A DNA stretch of 64,000 bases from Rhizobium sp. Root1212 (GTDB taxonomy: Bacteria; Pseudomonadota; Alphaproteobacteria; Rhizobiales; Rhizobiaceae): assembly GCF_001424985.1 (NCBI RefSeq), contig NZ_LMDA01000012.1, positions 310,001 to 374,000 on the forward strand, read 5' to 3'. Both the position numbers and the translations under genes were made by a program. Shown here one piece after another: positions 1 to 7,951 of this stretch. Positions within the stretch are counted from its first letter, which is position 1; the number at the start of each line of letters is the position of its first letter. Below the pieces are notes generated by a model that worked only from the letters and a program-made list of their open reading frames with translations, was not told the origin of the DNA and ran no database searches.

Positions 1-2
1 GG

Positions 3-680
3 GCCAATCATTTCGGCGGCGTCTATATCTTCCTCGATGAGAAGACGACGACGGTGATCTGCGATCCCTCCGTGCCGGGCTTCCGCCGCTCGCGGCCCTG
101 GCAGGTGAGCTATATCAGCCTGTCGGATCATCAGCGCATTTTCGAGTTTCTGGCTTCTACCAACCGGCTGCAATTGCCGCAGGCCTCCTGGGTGGAAACG
201 TCGGGGCTCTACCAGCACCGCGCCGACATGGTCATCCGCGCGCTCGTCAACGAGACGGAGCCGACGGTCGATCAGAGCGCGATCGATGCCATTTGGCTGC
301 AGACCTGGATGCACAGGAATGCGTCTGTCGTGGCTGCGAACGGACTCTACCCCTTCCTGCAGAATGCCATCCGCACCGTCATGGCGACCGGCGTCATCAA
401 GATGCAGGATGTGTCGCCGCAACAGCGCTTCCATCTGGTGCGGGCAGCACCCGAGCATCCCGATCAGTGGCTGGTAAACCGGCTGGTGTCGCAACTGACG
501 CCGGAAGATTTCGTCTCTCGCTTCGTCTTCGACAAGCAGGGATTTTATGCCGCCTATGAGCGTTACAGCGAAAAATTCCGCGAATATGTTGTGGCGACGC
601 TGACCGGCGCATATCTGAAAGACAAGACCGCGTTCCGTAAACGTCTTTACGGGCTCAAGGAGGATACCAATAATGCTTGA
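3..680 (+). CDS. conserved hypothetical protein, 5' end cut by the window
   Basis: The reading frame is already open at the left edge: codons before the first in-frame start-like codon (GTG at 54) translate into normal-looking protein (VYIFLDEKTTTV), so the gene begins outside the window and only its last ~225 residues are seen. The protein is soluble-looking, with no membrane segment or signal in the visible part. I do not recognise a catalytic motif; in rhizobia a DUF6638-type gene often sits next to a DUF2333 gene, which is a possible identity. It overlaps the next gene by 8 bases (ATG at 673, stop at 678-680), which indicates translational coupling and a shared role. Confidence 0.7.
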   Translation, partial: ANHFGGVYIFLDEKTTTVICDPSVPGFRRSRPWQVSYISLSDHQRIFEFLASTNRLQLPQASWVETSGLYQHRADMVIRALVNETEPTVDQSAIDAIWLQTWMHRNASVVAANGLYPFLQNAIRTVMATGVIKMQDVSPQQRFHLVRAAPEHPDQWLVNRLVSQLTPEDFVSRFVFDKQGFYAAYERYSEKFREYVVATLTGAYLKDKTAFRKRLYGLKEDTNNA

Positions 681-1854
681 TCCGATCGTCGCGTTTTTTC
701 AGCGTGTGTTTGCCGCGATCGGCCGCGGCATCGGGCTGGCGATCTCCTGGCTATTGTCGCCCTTCATCTGGGTCGCGAACTGGTATCGGGCGCGCGCCTG
801 GATCATCAAGGGGCCGATCGGCATCGGGCTTCTGGTCTTGGTCGGCCTTTATGGCTATTTCATCTGGCAGACCCAGGTCTGGTCCAATTTCAATCCCGAC
901 TATGTCGATCGCTACAATTTTTCGGCACGCAAGATCGATGCGGGCCTGCCCGCAACGCCCGCGGCAACGCCGGATGCGACGGTGACGGATGCTGCGCCGG
1001 TCGATGGTGCCGCTGCCCAGCCTGCACCAGCCCCCGGCACGACCTGCGAGCGTTCGGCGATCGTCGACGTGACGGCGGATCTGGTCGATTTCAACGTAAA
1101 CCAGAATGCCTGGATTTCCTCCATGTTGCTCTACAAGATGGGGCTGTTCGGCATGGATTGGGATGACACTCCCTGGCTCGACAACAAGGCGTCTTTCCAG
1201 CGCGGCGTCAATCAGGCGATCCGGCGCACCACGGTCGAGCTGGTGGATTCACTCGGCCGTGTGCGCGGCACTTCCGGCATCAACAACAACCTGCAGCGCG
1301 CCCGCTCGAACCTGCAGTTCGACGAGACCGCGTGGTATTTCGGCCTCGATCCCTTTGGCCCGAAGACGCCGACGCCGAGCTTCTACCGCAGCGCCATGCG
1401 CGATCTTCAGGCCTTCAATGAGAGCCTCGTCAAATGCGAGGCGGTCTTCGACGGCCGCTCCGACAACCTGATCGAGTTCCTCGACCGTATCGCCAACGAT
1501 CTCGGCAGCACCTCGGCGATGATCCGTGAGCGCTCGGAAAACCACAATGGCGGCTGGTTCGATACGCGGGCGGATGATCGCTTCTGGTTCGCCTATGGCC
1601 AGCTTTACGGCTATTACGGCGTGATGTCGGCCGCCGGTGCCGATTTCCGTGCCGTCATCGAGCAGCGCGGCCTCGGGCCGATTTGGGTGGAAAGCATCAA
1701 GCAACTGCGCTCGGCCTTGCGCATCCAGCCGCTGATCATCTCCAACGGCCGCGAAGATGGCTGGATCATGCCGACGCATCTGGCGACGATGGGCTTCTAT
1801 ATCCTGCGGGTCCGTTCGAACCTCGTCGAAATGCGCGACGTTCTCGCCCGCTGA
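673..1854 (+). CDS. DUF2333 family membrane-anchored protein
   Basis: 393 residues. One hydrophobic segment (about residues 42-68, IKGPIGIGLLVLVGLYGYFIW) follows a short amphipathic N-terminus. It is followed by an Ala/Pro-rich linker (about 95-120) and a large domain presumed periplasmic, rich in Trp and aromatic residues (WISSMLLYKMGLFGMDWDDTPW). This layout and length fit the DUF2333 family, whose function is unknown. The start overlaps the upstream gene by 8 bases, so the two are probably co-translated. A strong hairpin terminator follows the stop. The family name is from recall of the motif pattern, not a search. Confidence 0.75.
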   Translation: MLDPIVAFFQRVFAAIGRGIGLAISWLLSPFIWVANWYRARAWIIKGPIGIGLLVLVGLYGYFIWQTQVWSNFNPDYVDRYNFSARKIDAGLPATPAATPDATVTDAAPVDGAAAQPAPAPGTTCERSAIVDVTADLVDFNVNQNAWISSMLLYKMGLFGMDWDDTPWLDNKASFQRGVNQAIRRTTVELVDSLGRVRGTSGINNNLQRARSNLQFDETAWYFGLDPFGPKTPTPSFYRSAMRDLQAFNESLVKCEAVFDGRSDNLIEFLDRIANDLGSTSAMIRERSENHNGGWFDTRADDRFWFAYGQLYGYYGVMSAAGADFRAVIEQRGLGPIWVESIKQLRSALRIQPLIISNGREDGWIMPTHLATMGFYILRVRSNLVEMRDVLAR

Positions 1855-1874
1855 TCGTCTTTCAAAGCCGTTCA

Positions 1875-1910
1875 CCCCGTCGCCGGCCGCTGCCGGCGGC
1901 GGGGTTTTTA
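1875..1910 (+). terminator. rho-independent terminator after the DUF2333 gene
   Basis: A near-perfect inverted repeat (CCCCGtCGCCGGC, loop, GCCGGCGgCGGGG) is followed by a run of five T. It lies 20 bases after the DUF2333 stop and before fhs, so it closes the first transcription unit. Confidence 0.85.
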
Positions 1911-1995
1911 TACGTCAGTAGAACAAAAACTGGCGTTGTGCGCTCTTTCGCGATTTTATGGCGTCATAACAATGTGGATTGGGGAGAGATACCAC

Positions 1996-3675
1996 ATGGG
2001 CGAGGTCAAGTCGGATATCGAAATCGCACGCGCCGCCGTCAAGAAGCCGATCTACGAGATCGGCGAACGGCTCGGCATTCCACCCGAAGACCTCGTTCCC
2101 TACGGTCATGACAAGGCCAAGGTCAGCGCCGATTTCATCGCCCGACAGAAAGGGCGCAAAGACGGCCGCCTCATTCTGGTAACGGCCATCAATCCCACGC
2201 CGGCCGGCGAGGGCAAGACGACCACCACCGTCGGGCTCGGGGATGGTCTGAACCGCATCGGCAAAAAGGCTGTCGTCTGCATCCGCGAAGCATCGCTTGG
2301 TCCCTGTTTCGGCGTAAAGGGCGGGGCGGCCGGCGGCGGCTACTCGCAGGTCGTCCCGATGGAAGACATCAACCTGCATTTCACCGGCGATTTCCACGCG
2401 ATCACATCCGCGCACAATCTGCTCGCGGCGCTGATCGACAACCACATCTACTGGGGCAATGCCGAGGGCATCGATATCCGCCGCATCACCTGGCGGCGGG
2501 TGATGGATATGAACGACCGGGCGCTGCGCCATATCGTCGGTTCGCTCGGCGGCGTCGCCAACGGTTTTCCGCGCGAGACCGGCTTCGATATCACGGTGGC
2601 ATCGGAGGTGATGGCGATCCTCTGTCTGGCGCGGGACTTGAAGGACCTCGAACAGCGCCTCGGCAATATCATCGTCGGCTATCGCCGCGATAAAACGCCG
2701 GTCTATGCCCGCGACCTGAAGGCGGATGGGGCGATGGCGGTGCTCTTGAAGGATGCGCTGCAGCCGAACCTCGTGCAGACGCTGGAAAACAATCCGGCCT
2801 TCGTCCATGGCGGGCCGTTTGCCAATATCGCCCATGGCTGCAATTCGGTGATGGCGACGACGACGGCGCTGAAGCTCGCGGATTACGTGGTGACCGAAGC
2901 CGGCTTCGGCGCCGATCTCGGGGCGGAGAAATTCTTCGATATCAAGTGCCGCAAGGCGGGGCTGAAGCCCGATGCCGCCGTCATCGTCGCGACGGTGCGG
3001 GCGATGAAGATGAATGGGGGGGTGAAGAAGGAAAACCTCGCGCCCGAGAATGTCGAGGCGGTGCGCAAGGGATGCGCCAACCTCGGCCGCCATGTACTCA
3101 ACGTCAAGAAATTCGGCGTGCCGGTGGTGGTCGCCATCAATCATTTCTCCACCGATACCGAAGCCGAAATCAAGGCGGTGAAGGAGTATGTCGCGACGCT
3201 CGGCGCGGAAGCCATTCTCTGCCGTCACTGGGCCGAAGGTTCGGCCGGCATCGAGGACCTGGCGCACAAGGTTGTCGCTCTTGCGGAAGGCGGAGGGGCG
3301 CAGTTTGCGCCGCTTTACCCCGACGACATGCCGCTGTTCCGCAAGATCGAGACGATTGCTACCGAAATCTACCATGCCGGCGAGGTGATTGCCGACAAGC
3401 AGGTGCGCGAACAGTTGCATAGCTGGGAGCAGCAGGGCTACGGCAACCTGCCGGTCTGCATGGCCAAGACGCAATATTCCTTCTCGACCGACCCGAACCT
3501 GCGCGGTGCGCCGACCGGGCACACGGTGCCGGTGCGCGAGGTGCGGCTTTCGGCCGGCGCGGGCTTCGTGGTGGTCATCACCGGCGAGATCATGACCATG
3601 CCCGGCCTGCCAAGCGTGCCGTCGTCGGAAAAGATTTTCCTGAACGACGACGGCTATATCGAGGGGCTGTTTTAG
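1996..3675 (+). CDS. fhs: formate--tetrahydrofolate ligase
   Basis: 559 residues, the usual size for FTHFS, which makes 10-formyl-THF from formate, THF and ATP in one-carbon metabolism. The nucleotide-binding loop [11 protein letters not shown] is at about residues 67-77, followed by the conserved stretch [19 protein letters not shown]. An upstream in-frame start at 1936 exists, but the ATG at 1996 has a good ribosome site (GGGGAGAG at 1981-1988) and begins with the typical [10 protein letters not shown] start of alphaproteobacterial FTHFS, so I chose it. The gene stands alone. Its stop codon interlocks with the stop of the convergent DUF1993 gene (TAG 3673-3675 against TTA 3672-3674). Confidence 0.95.
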   Translation: MGEVKSDIEIARAAVKKPIYEIGERLGIPPEDLVPYGHDKAKVSADFIARQKGRKDGRLILVTAINPTPAGEGKTTTTVGLGDGLNRIGKKAVVCIREASLGPCFGVKGGAAGGGYSQVVPMEDINLHFTGDFHAITSAHNLLAALIDNHIYWGNAEGIDIRRITWRRVMDMNDRALRHIVGSLGGVANGFPRETGFDITVASEVMAILCLARDLKDLEQRLGNIIVGYRRDKTPVYARDLKADGAMAVLLKDALQPNLVQTLENNPAFVHGGPFANIAHGCNSVMATTTALKLADYVVTEAGFGADLGAEKFFDIKCRKAGLKPDAAVIVATVRAMKMNGGVKKENLAPENVEAVRKGCANLGRHVLNVKKFGVPVVVAINHFSTDTEAEIKAVKEYVATLGAEAILCRHWAEGSAGIEDLAHKVVALAEGGGAQFAPLYPDDMPLFRKIETIATEIYHAGEVIADKQVREQLHSWEQQGYGNLPVCMAKTQYSFSTDPNLRGAPTGHTVPVREVRLSAGAGFVVVITGEIMTMPGLPSVPSSEKIFLNDDGYIEGLF

Positions 3676-4187
3676 GCCTTTTTAAACGGGCCGAGAAAGT
3701 CCTGCTTGCCGACTGCAACGCCCTGATTGCGCAGGATGTCGTAGGCCGTGGTGAGGTGGAAGAAGAAATTCGGGATGGCGAAGGTCAGGAGATAGCTGTT
3801 GCCGGTAAAAGTGTGCTGCAGCTTGCCGAGATTGATCGCCACCTCGCGCTCGCCGCTGTCTGCCATGTCATCCGGCTTCACGGTTTCGAGGAAGGCGATC
3901 GTCTTGCGCACGCGCTCTTCCAGTTCCTCGTAGCTCTGTTCGTTGTCCGGGAAGCTCGGGGCGGCAATGGCGGTCGTGCGGCCAACGGCATTCTTGGAGG
4001 TGTCGCTGATGCGCTGGATCTGGCCGGAAAGCGGCAGCATGTCCGGGGCGAGGCGGGCGTTGAAAAGGCTGTCGAGCGGGATCGAATGCTCTGCGGCGTG
4101 GGCCTTGCCCTTTTCAAGCAGGGCGGCCAGCACGTTCAGGCCGCGCAGGAAAACCGGTATCGACAGGGAATAGGTGGAAACGGACAT
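3672..4187 (-). CDS. DUF1993 family protein
   Basis: 171 residues. The sequence has the family hallmarks: an N-terminal [19 protein letters not shown], then [16 protein letters not shown], and a C-terminal [17 protein letters not shown]. These are typical of DUF1993, a helical-bundle family related to DinB-type folds. No signal peptide. The start at 4187 has a matching AAGGATC ribosome site; longer upstream reading frame on this strand belongs to non-coding sequence. Function is unknown. Its stop codon overlaps that of fhs on the other strand. Confidence 0.85.
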   Translation of the reverse strand: MSVSTYSLSIPVFLRGLNVLAALLEKGKAHAAEHSIPLDSLFNARLAPDMLPLSGQIQRISDTSKNAVGRTTAIAAPSFPDNEQSYEELEERVRKTIAFLETVKPDDMADSGEREVAINLGKLQHTFTGNSYLLTFAIPNFFFHLTTAYDILRNQGVAVGKQDFLGPFKKA

Positions 4188-4290
4188 GGAATGATCCTTC
4201 TGGGATGCGGGCGGGTTTCGCGGCTGAAACATGGGGTGCCGAAAGCCGGCCCGCAAGCCGCCGCCGGGGTGGCCTAAAAAATTTCGAACG

Positions 4291-5121
4291 CTATCGGCAA
4301 TAGCGATAACCGCCACGGCGTTGCAGGACGTCGAAATGCAGGTGGTTTTCGTGCGCCACGTCGCTGCCGGGATCGAGCACCGTTTCGAAATAAAGACAGC
4401 CGGCGGCGGTGACCGCCCGCTGGAAGGCACCGGAGAGAGTCGAATCCTCGTCGCGTGGCTCGATGGCGATGGACTTGCCGCTCTTGAAGGTGAAGGAGGC
4501 GATGTCGATCGCATTGCCGCGGGCGTGCTCGGAAATCTTGCCGGTCTTGGCATTGTTGCGCAGCCGGCAGATATAGCTCGATGCCTGATTGATGGTGGTG
4601 AGTTCTCCTTCTTCCGCAAGCGCCGTGCTTGCGGCGGGCAGGACCGATTCCTTCGTCCACCGGGCAAGCTCCAAGGCCGTCTCGCAGCGTATCGTGCCCT
4701 CCGGTTTCAGAACGATGCCGGGCAGAACCATGCTCAGCTTCAGCGGCTTATCGATGCCGCAGCCGGAGCCGTCATCGATTTTCGGGACTTCCTCGAATGT
4801 CGCGCCGATGGCCTTCAGGTCGACAAGGCAGGCGGCATGGTCCTTCTCGTTTTCTGCCTGAATGGGCAGGGGAGGGCCTTGCTCCTCCTTTTTTTCGGCG
4901 TCGGCCTTTTCCGGGGTTTTGTCTTTTTCCTCCATGGCCGGTTTGGCTGGAGCTTCATCCTTCGGCTTGTTCTGCGGGACGGGGGCGTCCTTGTCCTGTC
5001 CCTGCACGGGTGCCGTGTCTTCCGTTACGGGGCGCTTTTCCGGCGTCGGACCCTGCTTGGGGAGGCCGGCGGCGGAAAGCACGGCGGCGGAGAGAAGAAC
5101 GGCGGCGATCCGAAACGGCAT
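4291..5121 (-). CDS. secreted extensin-like protein (extensin family C-terminal domain)
   Basis: 276 residues. A signal peptide (MPFRIAAVLLSAAVLSAAG) precedes a low-complexity linker rich in Pro, Lys, Glu and Asp (about 20-90). The C-terminal domain carries SEHARGNAIDI and HENHLHFD, the His/Asp pattern of zinc peptidases of the LAS/M15-like fold, plus paired cysteines. This is the bacterial extensin-like domain; a role in peptidoglycan cleavage is inferred from the motif. The ATG at 5121 is preferred over 5127, because AGGAGG directly abuts the earlier ATG but lies six bases before the second. Confidence 0.85.
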   Translation of the reverse strand: MPFRIAAVLLSAAVLSAAGLPKQGPTPEKRPVTEDTAPVQGQDKDAPVPQNKPKDEAPAKPAMEEKDKTPEKADAEKKEEQGPPLPIQAENEKDHAACLVDLKAIGATFEEVPKIDDGSGCGIDKPLKLSMVLPGIVLKPEGTIRCETALELARWTKESVLPAASTALAEEGELTTINQASSYICRLRNNAKTGKISEHARGNAIDIASFTFKSGKSIAIEPRDEDSTLSGAFQRAVTAAGCLYFETVLDPGSDVAHENHLHFDVLQRRGGYRYCR

Positions 5122-5267
5122 GAACATCCTCCTGGCTGGGCCTTGATATCCGGCCCATACGGTTCAACGCATGGAGGCCGCCCGAGGTTTCATTCGGCTC
5201 CCGGACGTATTTCTGTTGCCGGAAAACATGGGCGCCGCGGAAGATGGTTAAAAACGTCACTTATATG

Positions 5268-5296
5268 TTGACGCTTTCAGTCATGTTTTTTATGTG
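5268..5296 (+). promoter_or_regulatory. sigma-70-type promoter of the TonB receptor gene
   Basis: TTGACG at 5268-5273 and TATGTG at 5291-5296 are separated by exactly 17 bases, about 107 bases before the receptor ATG. The -35 element coincides with the iron-responsive palindrome at 5269-5283, so repressor binding would block polymerase. Confidence 0.65.
5269..5283 (+). promoter_or_regulatory. putative RirA iron-responsive (IRO) box
   Basis: The 15-mer TGACGCTTTCAGTCA fits the TGA-N9-TCA consensus described for the rhizobial iron regulator RirA, with a TGAC/GTCA palindrome. It overlaps the -35 hexamer of the receptor promoter. Iron-dependent repression of the downstream receptor is inferred from the site and from the type of gene. 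Confidence 0.65.
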
Positions 5297-5402
5297 GCGA
5301 AAGGAAGGCGGGAATTGACCGCCGCAAGTCACGCCTAGCCAGCCCAACGAGCCTCGTGCCTCGCCAGCCAGCCCGGTCATTCACGATAGAGGGTTGGTTT
5401 AC

Positions 5403-7616
5403 ATGATTGTTCGGCATTGGCGCTCCATGCTCATGGTTTCAGCGGCCGTATTTGCTCTACCTATGTCTCAGGCTCTTGCGCAGAGCACCGAAGACACCAC
5501 CGCCGCCAGCGGCGAGACAGTGCTGAAAAAGCTGGTCGTTAAGGGCGACCGCGTCAAGCCCGGCAGCGTTGCCGATACCCCGCTTGCAACCGAAGTGACG
5601 CAGGAAGAACTGACCGACAAGCAGGTCACTGACTTCCAAGATATCGGCCGCAGCATCGATGCCGGTGTCAACTATTCCCGCGCCGATGCAGGCTTCAACC
5701 TCCGTGGCCTTTCTGGTCCGCGCATCGTCACGCTGGTCGATGGGATTCCGATTCCCTATCTCTCCAACAACGCGCGTCAGGGCGCATTTGCGACGAGCAA
5801 CGCCAATGGCGGTGCCGATACCTTCGATTTCGATTCGCTCTCCTCACTCGATATCGTGCGCGGTGCCGATTCTAACCGCGCCGGCTCGGGCATGCTGGGC
5901 GGCGCGATTGTCCTCAACACGCTGGAGCCGGAAGACCTGATCGGCGACGGCAAGGATTGGGGCGGTATCGCCAAGACGACCTACGACACCGAAGACAACA
6001 GCATCCTGGGCTCTGCCGCCGTTGCCAAGCGCTTCGATGATACCTCGGTCCTATTCCAGGGTGGTTATCGCAAGGGGCACGAGCGCCGCAACAACGGCGA
6101 TAACGACAGCTACGGCAACACGCGCACCCAGTCCGATCCGGCCGATTTCGATCAGTACAACCTGCTGTTCAAGGTTCGCCAGGAATTGGAAGGCGGTCAC
6201 CGCATCGGCCTGACGGCCGAGCGCTTCCGCCGCGATGTCGATACCGATCTGCGCGAACTGCAGGGGCCGGGCCGTGCCTATATGATCGGCGACTATAACG
6301 GTCGGGAACTGCGCCAGCGCGACCGCGTTTCGCTCGACTACGATTACGAGGCCGTTTCCTCCGACGCCTTCTTCACGACGGCGCGGGCGATACTCTACTG
6401 GCAGGGCCTGAAGAAGGAATCCGGCACCGATGGCAGTACCTCGACCGGTACGCCCTACGGCCGCAACAACGAGATTGAAAACGATACCTGGGGCTTCAGC
6501 GGCGGCGTCACCAAGGATTTCGATGCCGGCAATCTCTCTCACTCGGTTCGCGCCAGCCTCGAAACGGCGCGCTCCGACCGGACGCAATACAGCTTTGCGC
6601 TTTGCCCGACCCCGGCTTCCTGCCCGCCGCTCAACAACCAGTCGGAAGTGCCTGATGTCGATGCCAAGACGCTCGGCTTCAGCATCGAGGACCAGATCGA
6701 TTTCGGCAACAACTTCACCCTGACGCCCGGCTTGCGTTTCGACTGGTTCGACTACAATCCTTCCACCGGGGGCGGCTTTGCCAGCAATCCGGGCCTGCCG
6801 ACCTTCGGCGATATCAAGGATCGTCAGGAATCGCAGTTCTCGCCGAAGCTGCTGGCGACCTACGACATCACCTCGGATGTGCAGGTCTATGCGCAGTGGG
6901 CCATGGCCTTCCGCGCGCCGACTATCGACGAGCTTTACAGCCGCTTTTACAACCCCTTCGGCAACTATGCCCAGCTCGGTAATCCGGACCTGAAGCCTGA
7001 AACCGGCAACGGTTTCGAGATCGGCTCGAACTTCGATGTCGGCGGACTGACCGGCCGGGTTTCAGCCTTCCATAATCGCTACAAGAACTTCATCGAAACG
7101 GTCACGACCATCAACCCCACGACCGGCATCATGGAATTCAACTATACCAACGTCAGCGAAGCGACGATTTCGGGTGTCGAACTTGCGGCCACGCAGACCT
7201 TCGATAACGGCGTGAACCTGCATGGCTCGATTGCCTACGCCTATGGCAAAAACGGCGATACGGATGAGCGCCTGCGCTCAGTCGCGCCCTTCAAGGCGAT
7301 TATCGGCGGCGGCTGGAGCAATGAAACCTACGGTTTCGATCTTTCCTCCACCCTTTCGGCCAAGATGCCTGACGACAACGATGCCGCGACGTTCGATGCG
7401 CCGGGCTACGGCATCGTTGATTTCACCACGTGGTGGACGCCGGAACAGGCTCCCGGCCTTCGCGTCCAGGCCGGCGTCTACAACGTCTTCGACAAGGAAT
7501 ACTATAACGCTCTAGCCGTTCGCGATGTAAACCTCGGCTTAGCAAGCGCGCAGCCGCAGCAGTGGTATTCCGAGCCGGGCCGCACCTTCAAGATCTCGCT
7601 CACCCAACGCTTTTAA
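5403..7616 (+). CDS. TonB-dependent heme/hemoglobin-type outer-membrane receptor
   Basis: 737 residues. A signal peptide ends around ALA-Q27, a TonB box-like ETVLKKLVVKG follows at about 38-48, then a plug domain (DIGRSIDAGVNYSRADAGFNLRG) and a 22-strand-type barrel ending in ...ISLTQRF with a terminal Phe, as expected for an outer-membrane barrel. The FRAP box (AFRAPTIDELY) and an NPDL box are characteristic of heme receptors such as ShmR/HmuR, but no His lies between them. The ATG at 5403 is chosen over an in-frame TTG at 5394. The gene is monocistronic, behind an IRO-type iron box, so iron control is likely. The ligand could be heme or a siderophore. Confidence 0.85.
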   Translation: MIVRHWRSMLMVSAAVFALPMSQALAQSTEDTTAASGETVLKKLVVKGDRVKPGSVADTPLATEVTQEELTDKQVTDFQDIGRSIDAGVNYSRADAGFNLRGLSGPRIVTLVDGIPIPYLSNNARQGAFATSNANGGADTFDFDSLSSLDIVRGADSNRAGSGMLGGAIVLNTLEPEDLIGDGKDWGGIAKTTYDTEDNSILGSAAVAKRFDDTSVLFQGGYRKGHERRNNGDNDSYGNTRTQSDPADFDQYNLLFKVRQELEGGHRIGLTAERFRRDVDTDLRELQGPGRAYMIGDYNGRELRQRDRVSLDYDYEAVSSDAFFTTARAILYWQGLKKESGTDGSTSTGTPYGRNNEIENDTWGFSGGVTKDFDAGNLSHSVRASLETARSDRTQYSFALCPTPASCPPLNNQSEVPDVDAKTLGFSIEDQIDFGNNFTLTPGLRFDWFDYNPSTGGGFASNPGLPTFGDIKDRQESQFSPKLLATYDITSDVQVYAQWAMAFRAPTIDELYSRFYNPFGNYAQLGNPDLKPETGNGFEIGSNFDVGGLTGRVSAFHNRYKNFIETVTTINPTTGIMEFNYTNVSEATISGVELAATQTFDNGVNLHGSIAYAYGKNGDTDERLRSVAPFKAIIGGGWSNETYGFDLSSTLSAKMPDDNDAATFDAPGYGIVDFTTWWTPEQAPGLRVQAGVYNVFDKEYYNALAVRDVNLGLASAQPQQWYSEPGRTFKISLTQRF

Positions 7617-7669
7617 AGGCTCGGAAAACGAGATTCTTTCAATGGCTTGAAGCGCCAGCCTTAAACCCT

Positions 7670-7702
7670 GATTCATCCCCGGTCCCGTGCCGGGGATGAA
7701 TC
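7670..7702. terminator. perfect 13-bp hairpin after the TonB receptor gene
   Basis: GATTCATCCCCGG and its exact complement flank a 7-base loop. There is no T-run on either side, so it may be a rhizobial intergenic palindrome or an mRNA 3'-end stabiliser rather than a true intrinsic terminator. The rest of 7617-7759 shows nothing recognisable. Confidence 0.5.
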
Positions 7703-7759
7703 GTAAGGAATTGGCAGCGGGAAGCGTGCATTTTTCCGCCTCGATCCATAGGGGTGCGC

Positions 7760-7788
7760 TTGCGCATCGCCGAAAGCCGCGCTAACAA
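7760..7788 (+). promoter_or_regulatory. promoter of trpL-trpE(G)
   Basis: TTGCGC (7760-7765) and TAACAA (7783-7788) are 17 bases apart. Transcription is predicted to start near 7795-7797, which is the A of the trpL ATG at 7797, and no ribosome-binding site precedes that ATG. This matches the leaderless trpL transcript reported for S. meliloti. Confidence 0.65.
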
Positions 7789-7796
7789 TTCCGGCC

Positions 7797-7841
7797 ATGA
7801 AACAGGCACGCATCCTTTCGATCTGGTGGTGGGCTCGCTGA
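7797..7841 (+). CDS. trpL: trp leader peptide (peTrpL-like), 14 residues
   Basis: The reading frame encodes MKQARILSIWWWAR with three consecutive TGG codons and stops 110 bases before trpE(G). The S. meliloti leader peptide also has 14 residues and ends in SIWWWAR, so homology is clear. It senses tryptophan supply: ribosome stalling on the Trp codons lets an antiterminator form. In S. meliloti the attenuated transcript acts as a trans sRNA and the peptide has its own regulatory role; whether that holds here is inference. No Shine-Dalgarno sequence is visible, consistent with translation from a leaderless mRNA. Confidence 0.93.
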   Translation: MKQARILSIWWWAR

Positions 7842-7906
7842 GGCGGCCTTGACCAGTCATGCGTGATTGAAACACAAGCCGCCCGAAGTCCTCGAGGCGG
7901 CTTTTC
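7823..7906 (+). promoter_or_regulatory. tryptophan attenuator (competing hairpins and terminator)
   Basis: Four pairing segments are visible. Segment 1, CTGGT within the Trp codons (7823-7827), pairs with ACCAG (7852-7856). Segment 2, GGCGGC (7842-7847), can pair with GCCGCC (7878-7883) as antiterminator. Segment 3, AAGCCGCC (7876-7883), pairs with GGCGGCTT (7896-7903) as an 8-bp terminator running into TTTT. The leader stop codon lies at the edge of segment 2, as in classical attenuators. Confidence 0.88.
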
Positions 7907-7951
7907 GTATTCAGGCCGCACCGGTGAAAACGGGTCGAAACGGAGTGGAAC

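Noticed and set aside
1936-1995. N-terminal extension of formate-THF ligase from 1936
   Set aside because: The extra 20 residues are unlike the family, and the ATG at 1996 has a clear ribosome-binding site.
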